Shown here: one piece after another, positions 1-6,124 of the stretch | How positions within the stretch are numbered: position 1 is the stretch's first letter | How the letters are laid out: every line of letters starts with the position of its first letter | Source: Candidatus Hydrogenedentota bacterium | Lineage (GTDB): Bacteria > Hydrogenedentota > Hydrogenedentia > Hydrogenedentales > SLHB01 | Direction: 5' to 3' | NCBI GenBank assembly: GCA_003557825.1 | Contig: PWNM01000266.1 | Location: forward strand, 1-9,750 | DNA: 9,750 nt | Translations under genes and position numbers: made by a program | Notes under the pieces: generated by a model | What the model saw: the letters and a program-made list of their open reading frames with translations, nothing else | Told to the model about the DNA's origin: nothing | Databases searched by the model: none

Positions 1-11
1 GGAATTCCGTC

Positions 12-1418
12 ATGTCTGAGGCTTTGGCTAAGGCTGCAAAGCAGTTCCCAGCAGAACCGGCCATCGTGACGCCCGACGAGGTGCTTTCGTACAAAGCCTT
101 CGACGCACGCGTCGATGAAATGGCGGACCGATTATGTGCTGCAGGTCTGGTTGCTGGTAGCCGTTGTTGCACGGTTTTGTCCGCGACGGTCGACCATGTG
201 GTGCTGCTCTTGGCCGGACTGCGGAGTGGGGCGCTTGTGGCTCCCTTAAATCCCCGATGGCCCGTATCCTTGAAAGACGAAGCCATCGCTGCCCTTCGTC
301 CGGATTGCATCGTAGTCGAAACTACCGATTCGACAGACGAGAGAGCTACGTGTACCGTCCCGGAGCTTATGGCATTCGTCGCATCTGAGAAGTCCGTAAC
401 GCCTTCACACGGTATGATCGCCATTCACACATCGGGTAGCCAAGGCCGACCCAAGGCCGCCGTACTCACCGAATCGAATTTGGCCCATACCGCCAGGCTT
501 TCGAATCAGAACATCCCAGTCCAACCGGGCGACCGCTGGTTATTGTCCTTGCCTATGTATCATGTCTCCGGCCTCGGGGCGATATATAGGTGTCTGGTAG
601 GCGGCGGAGCGGTGGCCATTCCCAACGGGCGGTTGCCCCTCTCCCAAGCGATGGCCGCATTAAGGGTGACCCATATCTCGTTGGTTCCCAAGCAGTTACG
701 GGAGTTGCTCGACGATGATGTTGCTGTCGAGAGGTTGCGCCGGCTCAAAGTGGTGTTGTTGGGCGGCGGGCCGATCCCCGAGGTTTTGCTTCAGCGTTCC
801 CAGGCCGCCGGCATCCCCATCGCCATTACCTATGGCCTAACCGAAATGGCATCACAGGTCGCTACAACTTCACCGCGTAAACTCCACGACCGGTCCGCGC
901 CGGTTCTCGATGCGGATGCCGTTCAACTGGCCCCGGATGGCGAGATACGGGTTCGTGGGCATGCCCTGTTTTCGGGCTATCTCGAGCAAGGCGGACTGCG
1001 CCTTCCACTCACGCCCGATGGCTGGTTTGCCACGGGCGATTTGGGGGAATGGGTCGAACCGGGCCGCCTCCGTGTTCTGGGCCGTCGCGACAATCGGTTC
1101 AAATCGATGGGGGAGTGGGTGAGTCCGGAGCAGGTTGAAACGGAACTCATGGGGATTCCGGACATCATTGATGCAGTTGTTGTCCCTGTGCCCCACGAAT
1201 CCTTAGGGCACGTTTCAGTGGCGATTGTGCAGACCGTATCCGAGGCCAACCTGGATGAACGGGCGGTTCGGAATTCGTTATGTGAACGGCTTCCGGGCTA
1301 TATGATTCCGGAGGCATACGTACCATGGCCCGCAGATCAGCGCGGCGGCCTAAAGCCAGATCGGGCGGCTTTTCAACGCTACGCGGAAGAGAAAGGCGAT
1401 TTCGGATCCAGTTCATAG
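12..1418 (+). CDS. menE: o-succinylbenzoyl-CoA synthetase (MenE-like acyl-CoA ligase)
   Basis: A 468-residue cytoplasmic enzyme of the ANL (acyl-/aryl-CoA ligase) superfamily. It would activate o-succinylbenzoate with ATP and CoA in menaquinone synthesis. Visible motifs in order: phosphate-binding loop HTSGSQGRPKAA at 139-150, the MenE-type segment SLPMYHVSGL at 179-188, GGGP at 251-254, adenine-binding YGLTEMASQV at 274-283, TGD at 341-343, hinge region GRRDNRFKSMGEW at 357-369, and the likely catalytic lysine K448 in GGLKPDR. Length and the YGLTEMASQV and SLPMYHVSGL segments favour MenE over long-chain fatty acyl-CoA ligases, but a ligase for another acid is not excluded. The ATG at 12 fits the usual MenE N-terminus. 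Only 11 bases precede it, with a GGAA seven bases upstream as possible ribosome binding site. It is convergent with the operon at 1493-3836, and other men genes probably lie to the left of the window. Confidence 0.85.
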   Translation: MSEALAKAAKQFPAEPAIVTPDEVLSYKAFDARVDEMADRLCAAGLVAGSRCCTVLSATVDHVVLLLAGLRSGALVAPLNPRWPVSLKDEAIAALRPDCIVVETTDSTDERATCTVPELMAFVASEKSVTPSHGMIAIHTSGSQGRPKAAVLTESNLAHTARLSNQNIPVQPGDRWLLSLPMYHVSGLGAIYRCLVGGGAVAIPNGRLPLSQAMAALRVTHISLVPKQLRELLDDDVAVERLRRLKVVLLGGGPIPEVLLQRSQAAGIPIAITYGLTEMASQVATTSPRKLHDRSAPVLDADAVQLAPDGEIRVRGHALFSGYLEQGGLRLPLTPDGWFATGDLGEWVEPGRLRVLGRRDNRFKSMGEWVSPEQVETELMGIPDIIDAVVVPVPHESLGHVSVAIVQTVSEANLDERAVRNSLCERLPGYMIPEAYVPWPADQRGGLKPDRAAFQRYAEEKGDFGSSS

Positions 1419-1491
1419 TTGGGCAAAGTTTGACACAATTATTGACAGTGTGGCAGCAATCAACCCCTCCTGTATTCGTTTGAAGCGTGTG

Positions 1492-1524
1492 ATCAGCGCC
1501 GCCGGGGGCCGCGGCGGCGTTGAT
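1492..1524 (+). terminator. Strong GC-rich hairpin at the convergent gene ends
   Basis: Arms 1492-1503 and 1513-1524 form a 12-bp stem (one G-U pair in the plus-strand RNA) around a 9-base loop. It lies 73 bases after the menE stop and overlaps the last codons and stop of the small membrane protein on the other strand, where the arms encode its RRRGPRRR tail. No T-run follows on either strand, so it is not a standard rho-independent terminator. In minus-strand RNA the G-U pair becomes a C-A mismatch, so the fold suits the menE transcript better. It may be a 3'-end structure or simply a by-product of arginine-rich coding. Confidence 0.3.
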
Positions 1525-1864
1525 TGGGGCGTTTACGTCGCGAAGGATTGCGGCGGGTCTCGGCGTCGTCGGGTATGGTCTGCGGTTCGGGCTCCGGTGC
1601 GTGCCGTTTCGAAACGGGGGCGAACCGGGCATGTTTGTCCTCAACGGAATTGATGCTGCCGCAGCGGGGACATTCGGACAGTTTCTCGTCGGCTTCGTCA
1701 AGATAGGAATACCCGCAGATGACGCAGCGCCAGAGATATTGCTTGCCGAGGTAGCGCATAGGCCGACGGACTGCGATTTCGGTGTAGATCCAAATCACCA
1801 CGATAAGGACGCCGAGAATGCCGGCATACAAAGTAAGGGCCGTACGCAGTTCGATGGCGATCAT
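1493..1864 (-). CDS. Small membrane-anchored protein with two CxxC metal knuckles
   Basis: A 123-residue protein that I cannot assign to a named family. It has one hydrophobic segment at about 8-28, then RRPMR, which by the positive-inside rule puts the rest in the cytoplasm. Next come WRCVICGYSY (C47, C50) and ECPRCGS (C65, C68), a CxxC-x14-CxxC pair resembling the knuckles of zinc ribbons and of the short rubredoxin-like domain ending rubrerythrins. It would bind one Zn or Fe. The tail from about 85 is proline- and then arginine-rich (RRKRPNQRRRGPRRR at the end), probably disordered and strongly basic. The ATG overlaps the stop of the tonB-like gene in ATGA, so translation is probably coupled. 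It is the last gene of the exbB-exbD-tonB-like operon, which suggests but does not prove a link to that machine. Confidence 0.75.
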   Translation of the reverse strand: MIAIELRTALTLYAGILGVLIVVIWIYTEIAVRRPMRYLGKQYLWRCVICGYSYLDEADEKLSECPRCGSINSVEDKHARFAPVSKRHAPEPEPQTIPDDAETRRNPSRRKRPNQRRRGPRRR

Positions 1865-2721
1865 GGCGTCCTGCTCCGTTCAACTGAGATTATCAGAGTC
1901 CCGCGCTGGTCCTCGTCGGTGGGCGTACGTAACGGAGCGAAGCGGTAGTTCATTAGCGCCCGGGCAACACTGACTTCAAGATCCGTATCCTCCATGGTCA
2001 CCGGCATGACCTCGCGTACGCGCCCATCCGAACCGACCCGGAAGACGAAGCTGAGCGGCCTTGTGAGATGGGATGGATCGAGCTGCCAGAGGGCGTCTAT
2101 GGGAGGCGAGAACAATAGCTGTCGGTCATAGGGCTCGGCCATCCATTCGATGTAGGCCTCGAATCCTTCGGCGGGCACGCTTACCCGTTGCCTGGGGGGG
2201 ATGTCCGATGCAGGACTCCGCTCAAACAGGGGGATGCGGGCGATAGCATCGCGCAGCCCGGCCAGTTCTTCGCCAAACCGGGCCCAACTGTCCAAGCGCT
2301 CGCCGGCGAGATGTTCGGCATGGCGGGCCTGAGCATCAAGGCTCAGCTCGCGCAGGCGCAGCCGTTCGAGGTCGGCAGCCAGCACGGTGGGCAGCTGGAT
2401 ATCGGGGATAGGGCTTTCGAAGGGAGCGGGAGTGCCAAGCCGCAAAGGCGACGTATCATAGAATGGCATATCGTCGTTAAAGAGGTCGTTGTCATCTCCG
2501 TCAAGAGAAGGCATCCGCAATTCGCGATGGGCCATCGAACGGGAGGGAGCGGTCAGGGGAGTCGGAGGCCCGTGAGCCGGCATGGTCATGTCGACGATCT
2601 CAAACATGCCGTAATCCACCGGTTCCACCTCGAACCAAACGCCGATAGAGAAAACGGTAACCATCGACACATGGAATAAGGCGGAGAAAACTAACGCGAC
2701 AATGAATACCCGGTCGCGCAT
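1861..2721 (-). CDS. TonB-like energy-transducing protein
   Basis: A 286-residue protein with TonB architecture. A short cytoplasmic N-terminus (MRDR) leads into one membrane anchor at about 7-29. A proline-containing, partly acidic stretch follows at about 47-113. A charged, probably helical or coiled segment lies at about 113-165. The C-terminal domain at about 205-281 contains SFVFRVGSDGRVREV and ALMNYRFAPLR, matching the usual TonB C-terminal pattern (strand, DG turn, strand, helix, then RF-P). Known TonB proteins carry force from ExbB/ExbD to TonB boxes of outer-membrane receptors; TolA has a similar layout. It starts 8 bp after exbD and its stop overlaps the next gene by 4 bp. Unlike classical TonB there is no Pro-Lys/Pro-Glu repeat, and the periplasmic spacer is partly helical, so a TolA-like role is possible. 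Confidence 0.75.
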   Translation of the reverse strand: MRDRVFIVALVFSALFHVSMVTVFSIGVWFEVEPVDYGMFEIVDMTMPAHGPPTPLTAPSRSMAHRELRMPSLDGDDNDLFNDDMPFYDTSPLRLGTPAPFESPIPDIQLPTVLAADLERLRLRELSLDAQARHAEHLAGERLDSWARFGEELAGLRDAIARIPLFERSPASDIPPRQRVSVPAEGFEAYIEWMAEPYDRQLLFSPPIDALWQLDPSHLTRPLSFVFRVGSDGRVREVMPVTMEDTDLEVSVARALMNYRFAPLRTPTDEDQRGTLIISVERSRTP

Positions 2722-2729
2722 GGCGTCGC

Positions 2730-3182
2730 CTAGTCCTGTTCGCTAATTTGTTGGGCTCCCAATCCGAACCGCGAGATGCCAAGACTGCGGGCAATGCCCA
2801 TGACCCGAACATTGCGGGCAACAGGAATCCGCCCATCGGCCCGGATGAGTAACCGCATGTCTTCTTGGCCTCGCCATTCGATTTCACTCGATAGCCGCTG
2901 AGCCAACTCGTCCCAGTTAGCCATCTCGTCATCTTCGACGAAGATCCGTCCGCCGTTGTCCGGACCGCCCTCACCGTAGGTCAGGGTCACGGAAAGGTCC
3001 TTTTGCTCATACGTGGATGTGCCTTCCGCTTGGGGCATCTCGATTTGAATCGAGCTTTGTACCACAAACGTCGCGGACAACATAAAAAAGATAAGCAGCT
3101 GAAACACCACGTCAATGAGGGGCGTTAGGTCAACGCTCGCGCGTACTTTTTTGCGCTCTTTATCGGGGGAGCGGAATTTCAT
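2730..3182 (-). CDS. exbD: ExbD/TolR-family proton-channel subunit
   Basis: A 150-residue inner-membrane protein of the ExbD/TolR family, the usual size. A basic N-terminus (KERKKVRAS) precedes the family signature VDLTPLIDVVFQLLIFFMLS at 17-36. It carries the single transmembrane helix and the essential membrane aspartate, D24, which in ExbD/TolR carries protons through the ExbB pore. The rest is periplasmic and includes the conserved LLIRADGRIPV segment at 111-121. It lies 12 bp after exbB and 8 bp before the tonB-like gene, as expected for one transcript. Sequence alone does not separate ExbD from TolR, but the downstream TonB-like protein and the absence of tolB/pal favour the Ton assignment. 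Confidence 0.85.
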   Translation of the reverse strand: MKFRSPDKERKKVRASVDLTPLIDVVFQLLIFFMLSATFVVQSSIQIEMPQAEGTSTYEQKDLSVTLTYGEGGPDNGGRIFVEDDEMANWDELAQRLSSEIEWRGQEDMRLLIRADGRIPVARNVRVMGIARSLGISRFGLGAQQISEQD

Positions 3183-3194
3183 GGTCTTATCCGG

Positions 3195-3836
3195 CTAGAT
3201 CTCATATTCGCCGCGGTTCTTGGTCAACAGTTCGACCAGTTCTGAGGAGCTAAGTTCCATTTCAACAATCATATTCTCAACGCGGGTGACGAAGTAATTG
3301 TAGACAACCAGCGTGGGAATGGCTACGGTCAGACCCGCGGCCGTTGTGACCAAGGCGTTGCTGATGCCTTCGGCAAGGTCCGAAGGGTTGACCTGGCCTT
3401 CTTTATGCTGGATCTGATGGAAGGCCCGGATCATGCCGGCTACCGTCCCGAGCAACCCTAGCAACGGCGCCACATTGGCGCAGGTGGCCAGGGCGGATAG
3501 ATATCGTTCAAGGCGGGGGATTTCGAGGTGGCCGGCGTCTTCGATGGCCTCGCGGATGTCCTCCTTGCTCTTGCGATGTTTGAGCAAGCCCGCTTTGGTG
3601 ATACGTGCAATGGGGCCGTCGATCTCGTCGCAGATTCCCACGGCTTCCTGGATGCGGTTCTGACGCAGGATGGTTCGCATGTTATCCATAAACTCGCGGG
3701 TATCCACCGTTGCCCGCCGTAACGACCAGAGTCGTTCGATGGTGATGGCCAAGGCCACCACCGAACACAACATTATGGGCCACATTAAAATGCCGCCCTG
3801 GAAGATGATCTCAAATCGCTGAGTGATCGTTTCCAA
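3195..3836 (-). CDS. exbB: ExbB/TolQ/MotA-family proton-channel subunit, TTG start
   Basis: A 213-residue inner-membrane protein with three predicted helices at about 13-35, 118-140 and 163-185 and a cytoplasmic loop between the first two. Family signatures are NVAPLLGLLGTVAGMIRAF at 121-139 and GISNALVTTAAGLTVAIPTL at 157-176. With ExbD it would form the proton-driven motor that powers the TonB-like protein. The start codon read here is TTG at 3836-3834, preceded by GGAGG (3848-3852) with an 11-base spacer. The next in-frame ATG (residue 18, before WPIML) would cut into the first helix. First gene of the operon at 1493-3836. The leader contains a possible pseudoknot over this ribosome binding site, described separately. 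TolQ is the main alternative name. Confidence 0.85.
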   Translation of the reverse strand: METITQRFEIIFQGGILMWPIMLCSVVALAITIERLWSLRRATVDTREFMDNMRTILRQNRIQEAVGICDEIDGPIARITKAGLLKHRKSKEDIREAIEDAGHLEIPRLERYLSALATCANVAPLLGLLGTVAGMIRAFHQIQHKEGQVNPSDLAEGISNALVTTAAGLTVAIPTLVVYNYFVTRVENMIVEMELSSSELVELLTKNRGEYEI

Positions 3837-3847
3837 GTGACGTTTTG

Positions 3848-3884
3848 CCTCCGGATTATGGCCGCCTGGTAGGAGGTCAGGCGG
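3848..3884 (-). promoter_or_regulatory. Possible SD-sequestering hairpin/pseudoknot in the exbB leader
   Basis: On the minus-strand transcript a perfect 7-bp stem, CCGCCUG (3884-3878) with CAGGCGG (3868-3862), encloses a 9-base loop ACCUCCUAC. The loop contains CCUCC, exactly complementary to the exbB ribosome binding site GGAGG at 3852-3848, which begins nine bases after the stem. Loop-to-downstream pairing would make an H-type pseudoknot that hides the ribosome binding site, the geometry used by small riboswitches such as SAM-II and preQ1-II. No known ligand-binding core is recognised. The pairing is visible; regulation is inference and could be chance. Confidence 0.3.
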
Positions 3885-3958
3885 ATTGGGGTTGAAAATA
3901 CTCGTAAGCTGCCGAACAATTGACCCTGGATGGATCCAATACCCAAAACTTCGGTTCC

Positions 3959-3990
3959 ATTATACCGGACATGGGTATGCAAATTCGCAT
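3959..3990 (-). promoter_or_regulatory. Putative exbB operon promoter with overlapping imperfect palindrome
   Basis: A perfect TATAAT lies on the minus strand at 3964-3959, about 123 bases before the exbB start, predicting a leader of roughly 115 bases. No good -35 hexamer is present at 16-18 bases. The -35 zone is occupied by an imperfect 14-base palindrome at 3977-3990 (ATGC-GAATTT-GCAT on the minus strand; 12 of 14 positions symmetric). A strong -10 with a poor -35 and a palindrome there is what an activator- or repressor-controlled promoter would look like, but the regulator is unknown. Confidence 0.4.
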
Positions 3991-4003
3991 TGAACGCAAG
4001 GCA

Positions 4004-4891
4004 TTAATGGTAGACCAAGGTACCCAGGCCTTTGTCGGTGAAAATCTCGAGAAGTAGGGCGTGTGGAATCCGGCCATCGATGATATGGGTCTTTGTTACG
4101 CCGAAATCAAGCGCTTTCAAGCAGGCCTCGACCTTGGGAATCATGCCGCCGGCGATGATGCCTTGGTTGGTTAGTTCAAGGATTTCCTGATAACCAAGAT
4201 TGTGTATGAGTGTCGACGGGTCCTCCGGATCACGCAGTAGTCCAGGGGTATCGGTTAGAAAAACCAGTTTTTCAGCCTGGACTGCCGCCGCGATCTCCCC
4301 GGCTGCCGTATCGGCATTGACATTCCATACCCCGCCATTGGAGTCCGTCGCGATGGGTGCGATAACGGGGATGAGATCGGCAGCGCATAATACATTGATA
4401 ATGCCGAAATGGACCGCGGTTATCTCGCCCACATGGCCCAGGTCCGTGCCATCTTCGAGTGTCAATTTGCGGGCATGCATGAGATTGCCGTCCTTCCCGC
4501 TAATCCCCACGGCGTTGCCCCCGGAAGCGTTGATGAGCGCCACGATCTCCTTGTTTATGGTTCCACTGAGCACCATTTCGACCACTTCGATAGTATCATC
4601 ATCGGTGACCCGCAGACCGCTCTGAAAACGAGAGGGGATTTCAAGCTGCTTTAGCCGCCGGTTGATTGCCGGCCCGCCGCCATGAACGATCACCGGATTC
4701 ATGCCCACAAATTTCATCAAGACGATGTCTTCAGCGGTGCTCTGGCGCAACACCGGTTCGGTCATCGCTGCGCCGCCGTACTTGATCACCACCGTTTTCC
4801 CCTCGAAATCCCGGATATAGGGCAGGGCTTCCACAAGGACAGCGGCCTTCTGAATGTATTCCTCCATTGCTTTCCGGTACCGATCGGGCAT
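4004..4891 (-). CDS. argB: N-acetylglutamate kinase
   Basis: A 295-residue cytoplasmic amino-acid kinase that phosphorylates N-acetyl-L-glutamate with ATP in arginine synthesis. Visible motifs: IKYGGAAM at 36-43 (K37, phosphate contact), VHGGGP at 69-74, SGLRVTDDDT at 91-100 with the NAG-binding arginine R94, WNVNADTAAGEIA at 189-201, and GGMIPKV at 248-254 with the catalytic lysine K253. About 30 residues precede the kinase core and look like the N-terminal helix of arginine-inhibited NAGKs. The C-terminal HALLLEIFTDKGLGT segment is also typical of that class, so feedback inhibition by arginine is inferred. The start is supported by AAGGA (4904-4900) eight bases upstream. It follows argJ by 27 bp and ends the argCJB run. 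No clear terminator follows before the exbB promoter. Confidence 0.95.
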   Translation of the reverse strand: MPDRYRKAMEEYIQKAAVLVEALPYIRDFEGKTVVIKYGGAAMTEPVLRQSTAEDIVLMKFVGMNPVIVHGGGPAINRRLKQLEIPSRFQSGLRVTDDDTIEVVEMVLSGTINKEIVALINASGGNAVGISGKDGNLMHARKLTLEDGTDLGHVGEITAVHFGIINVLCAADLIPVIAPIATDSNGGVWNVNADTAAGEIAAAVQAEKLVFLTDTPGLLRDPEDPSTLIHNLGYQEILELTNQGIIAGGMIPKVEACLKALDFGVTKTHIIDGRIPHALLLEIFTDKGLGTLVYH

Positions 4892-4918
4892 TATCTTCTT
4901 CCTTTGGCGGGCTGTGGT

Positions 4919-6124
4919 CTAGGACCGATAGTCCGCGTTGATGCTGACGTAATCGTGACTCAAGTCGGTCGTCCAGAAGGTGGCCGTTCCGGACCCCCCA
5001 TTTAGGGCAATATGAATCGTAAACTCCGGCTTTTTCATGATGGCTGCAGCATCCTCTTCTCTATAAGGGCCTGCCTGGCCATCGCGCATGACCGCCACAT
5101 CATCCAGGCTAATGCTTAGCTGCTCTGGATCAAAGCCAATGCCCGAATACCCCGCAGCGCAGGCCAGCCGACCCCAGTTCGGATCTTCGCCGGAAAAAGC
5201 CGTTTTGCATAGTTGCGAATGGGCTATGGATCGGGCCACCGTTTTGGCCTCCTCATCCGAGGCCGCGCCGGTTACCTCAATGGTGACGAACTTGGTGGCT
5301 CCTTCGCCGTCCCTTACCAAGTCGCGTGCCAAATCCTGACAAAGAGCGGTTAAGGCGGTCTCAAACAATGCAAAATCCTCAGACCCCAAATCGATGGGGG
5401 ACCCACCCGCCGCTCCGTTTGCCAACATGAGTACTGTATCGCTGGTGCTCATGTCATTATCGACGCAGATCCGATTAAACGAAACCTCGACGGCGCGGCG
5501 CAGCATAGTGGCCAATGCGTCGGACCCGATGGCGGCATCCGTGGTCAACAAGGCGATCATGGTGGCCATGTTCGGCGCGATCATGCCTGAGCCCTTCGCA
5601 ATGCCGCCAATCCGGACAGTCTGCTCGTCAAGGGCTATTTCGATGGCCCGCTCTTTCGACACCGTATCGGTTGTCATGATGGCCATCGCTGCATCGGAGC
5701 TGCCTTCGGTACTCAACGCTGCAACGCAACCATCAACTCCCTTGGCGATGCGATCCATGGGGAGATGGACCCCGATAACACCCGTGCTGCAAGCGAGGAT
5801 GGCATCGGCTTCGATTCCAAGTGATGCGCCGACCAACTCGGCCGTGCTCACTACATCCCGAATGCCCCGGTCGCCTGTGCAGGTGTTGGCATTGCCGCTG
5901 TTGACAAAAACCGCTTGGGCTTGGCCCATCTCGCAGATGGTGGCATTTCTGCGGACACCCGGCGCTTTGACCACGTTGGTAGTAAACAGGCCCGCCACCG
6001 ACGCCATCGAATCGCTCACAATGAGGGCGCAATCCTTCTTGGTCGAGGAGGGTTTGATCCCCGCCGCAACGCCCGAGGCGCGATAGCCTTTGGGGGCCGT
6101 AACGCCCCCTTGTATCGCGGTCAT
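4919..6124 (-). CDS. argJ: Glutamate N-acetyltransferase (ArgJ), self-cleaving
   Basis: A 401-residue Ntn-fold enzyme that moves the acetyl group from N-acetylornithine to glutamate, closing the acetyl cycle of arginine synthesis; bifunctional members also use acetyl-CoA. The precursor cleaves itself before the threonine nucleophile, here A187/T188 in KGSGMIAPNMATM. Also visible are oxyanion-hole T114-G115 (ACSTGVIG), K177 eleven residues before the nucleophile, E274 (RDGEGATK), and the C-terminal N396 and S401 (INADYRS). All expected active-site positions are present. The reading frame is open upstream to 6187, but the ATG at 6124 is preferred. It overlaps the argC stop as ATGA, has AGGAGG nine bases upstream, and gives MTAIQGGVTAPKGY, the normal ArgJ N-terminus. 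Whether it is mono- or bifunctional cannot be told from the sequence. Confidence 0.95.
   Translation of the reverse strand: MTAIQGGVTAPKGYRASGVAAGIKPSSTKKDCALIVSDSMASVAGLFTTNVVKAPGVRRNATICEMGQAQAVFVNSGNANTCTGDRGIRDVVSTAELVGASLGIEADAILACSTGVIGVHLPMDRIAKGVDGCVAALSTEGSSDAAMAIMTTDTVSKERAIEIALDEQTVRIGGIAKGSGMIAPNMATMIALLTTDAAIGSDALATMLRRAVEVSFNRICVDNDMSTSDTVLMLANGAAGGSPIDLGSEDFALFETALTALCQDLARDLVRDGEGATKFVTIEVTGAASDEEAKTVARSIAHSQLCKTAFSGEDPNWGRLACAAGYSGIGFDPEQLSISLDDVAVMRDGQAGPYREEDAAAIMKKPEFTIHIALNGGSGTATFWTTDLSHDYVSINADYRS

Noticed and set aside
1..8. GGAATTCC palindrome with an EcoRI site at the left edge
   Set aside because: An 8-base palindrome at an arbitrary window boundary; no vector sequence is seen and it may simply be part of the menE ribosome binding region.
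1520..1948. Plus-strand open frame across the small CxxC gene
   Set aside because: Antisense to the CxxC-protein and tonB-like genes, which have clear domains, operon spacing and an ATGA overlap; no recognisable features of its own.
3785..3982. 65-codon minus-strand frame between argB and exbB
   Set aside because: Overlaps the exbB N-terminus in another frame, spans the predicted promoter and leader, and has no ribosome binding site or recognisable sequence.
5394..6086. 230-codon open frame antisense to argJ
   Set aside because: Shadow of argJ with low-complexity Ala/Ser/Thr content; argJ has all its active-site residues.
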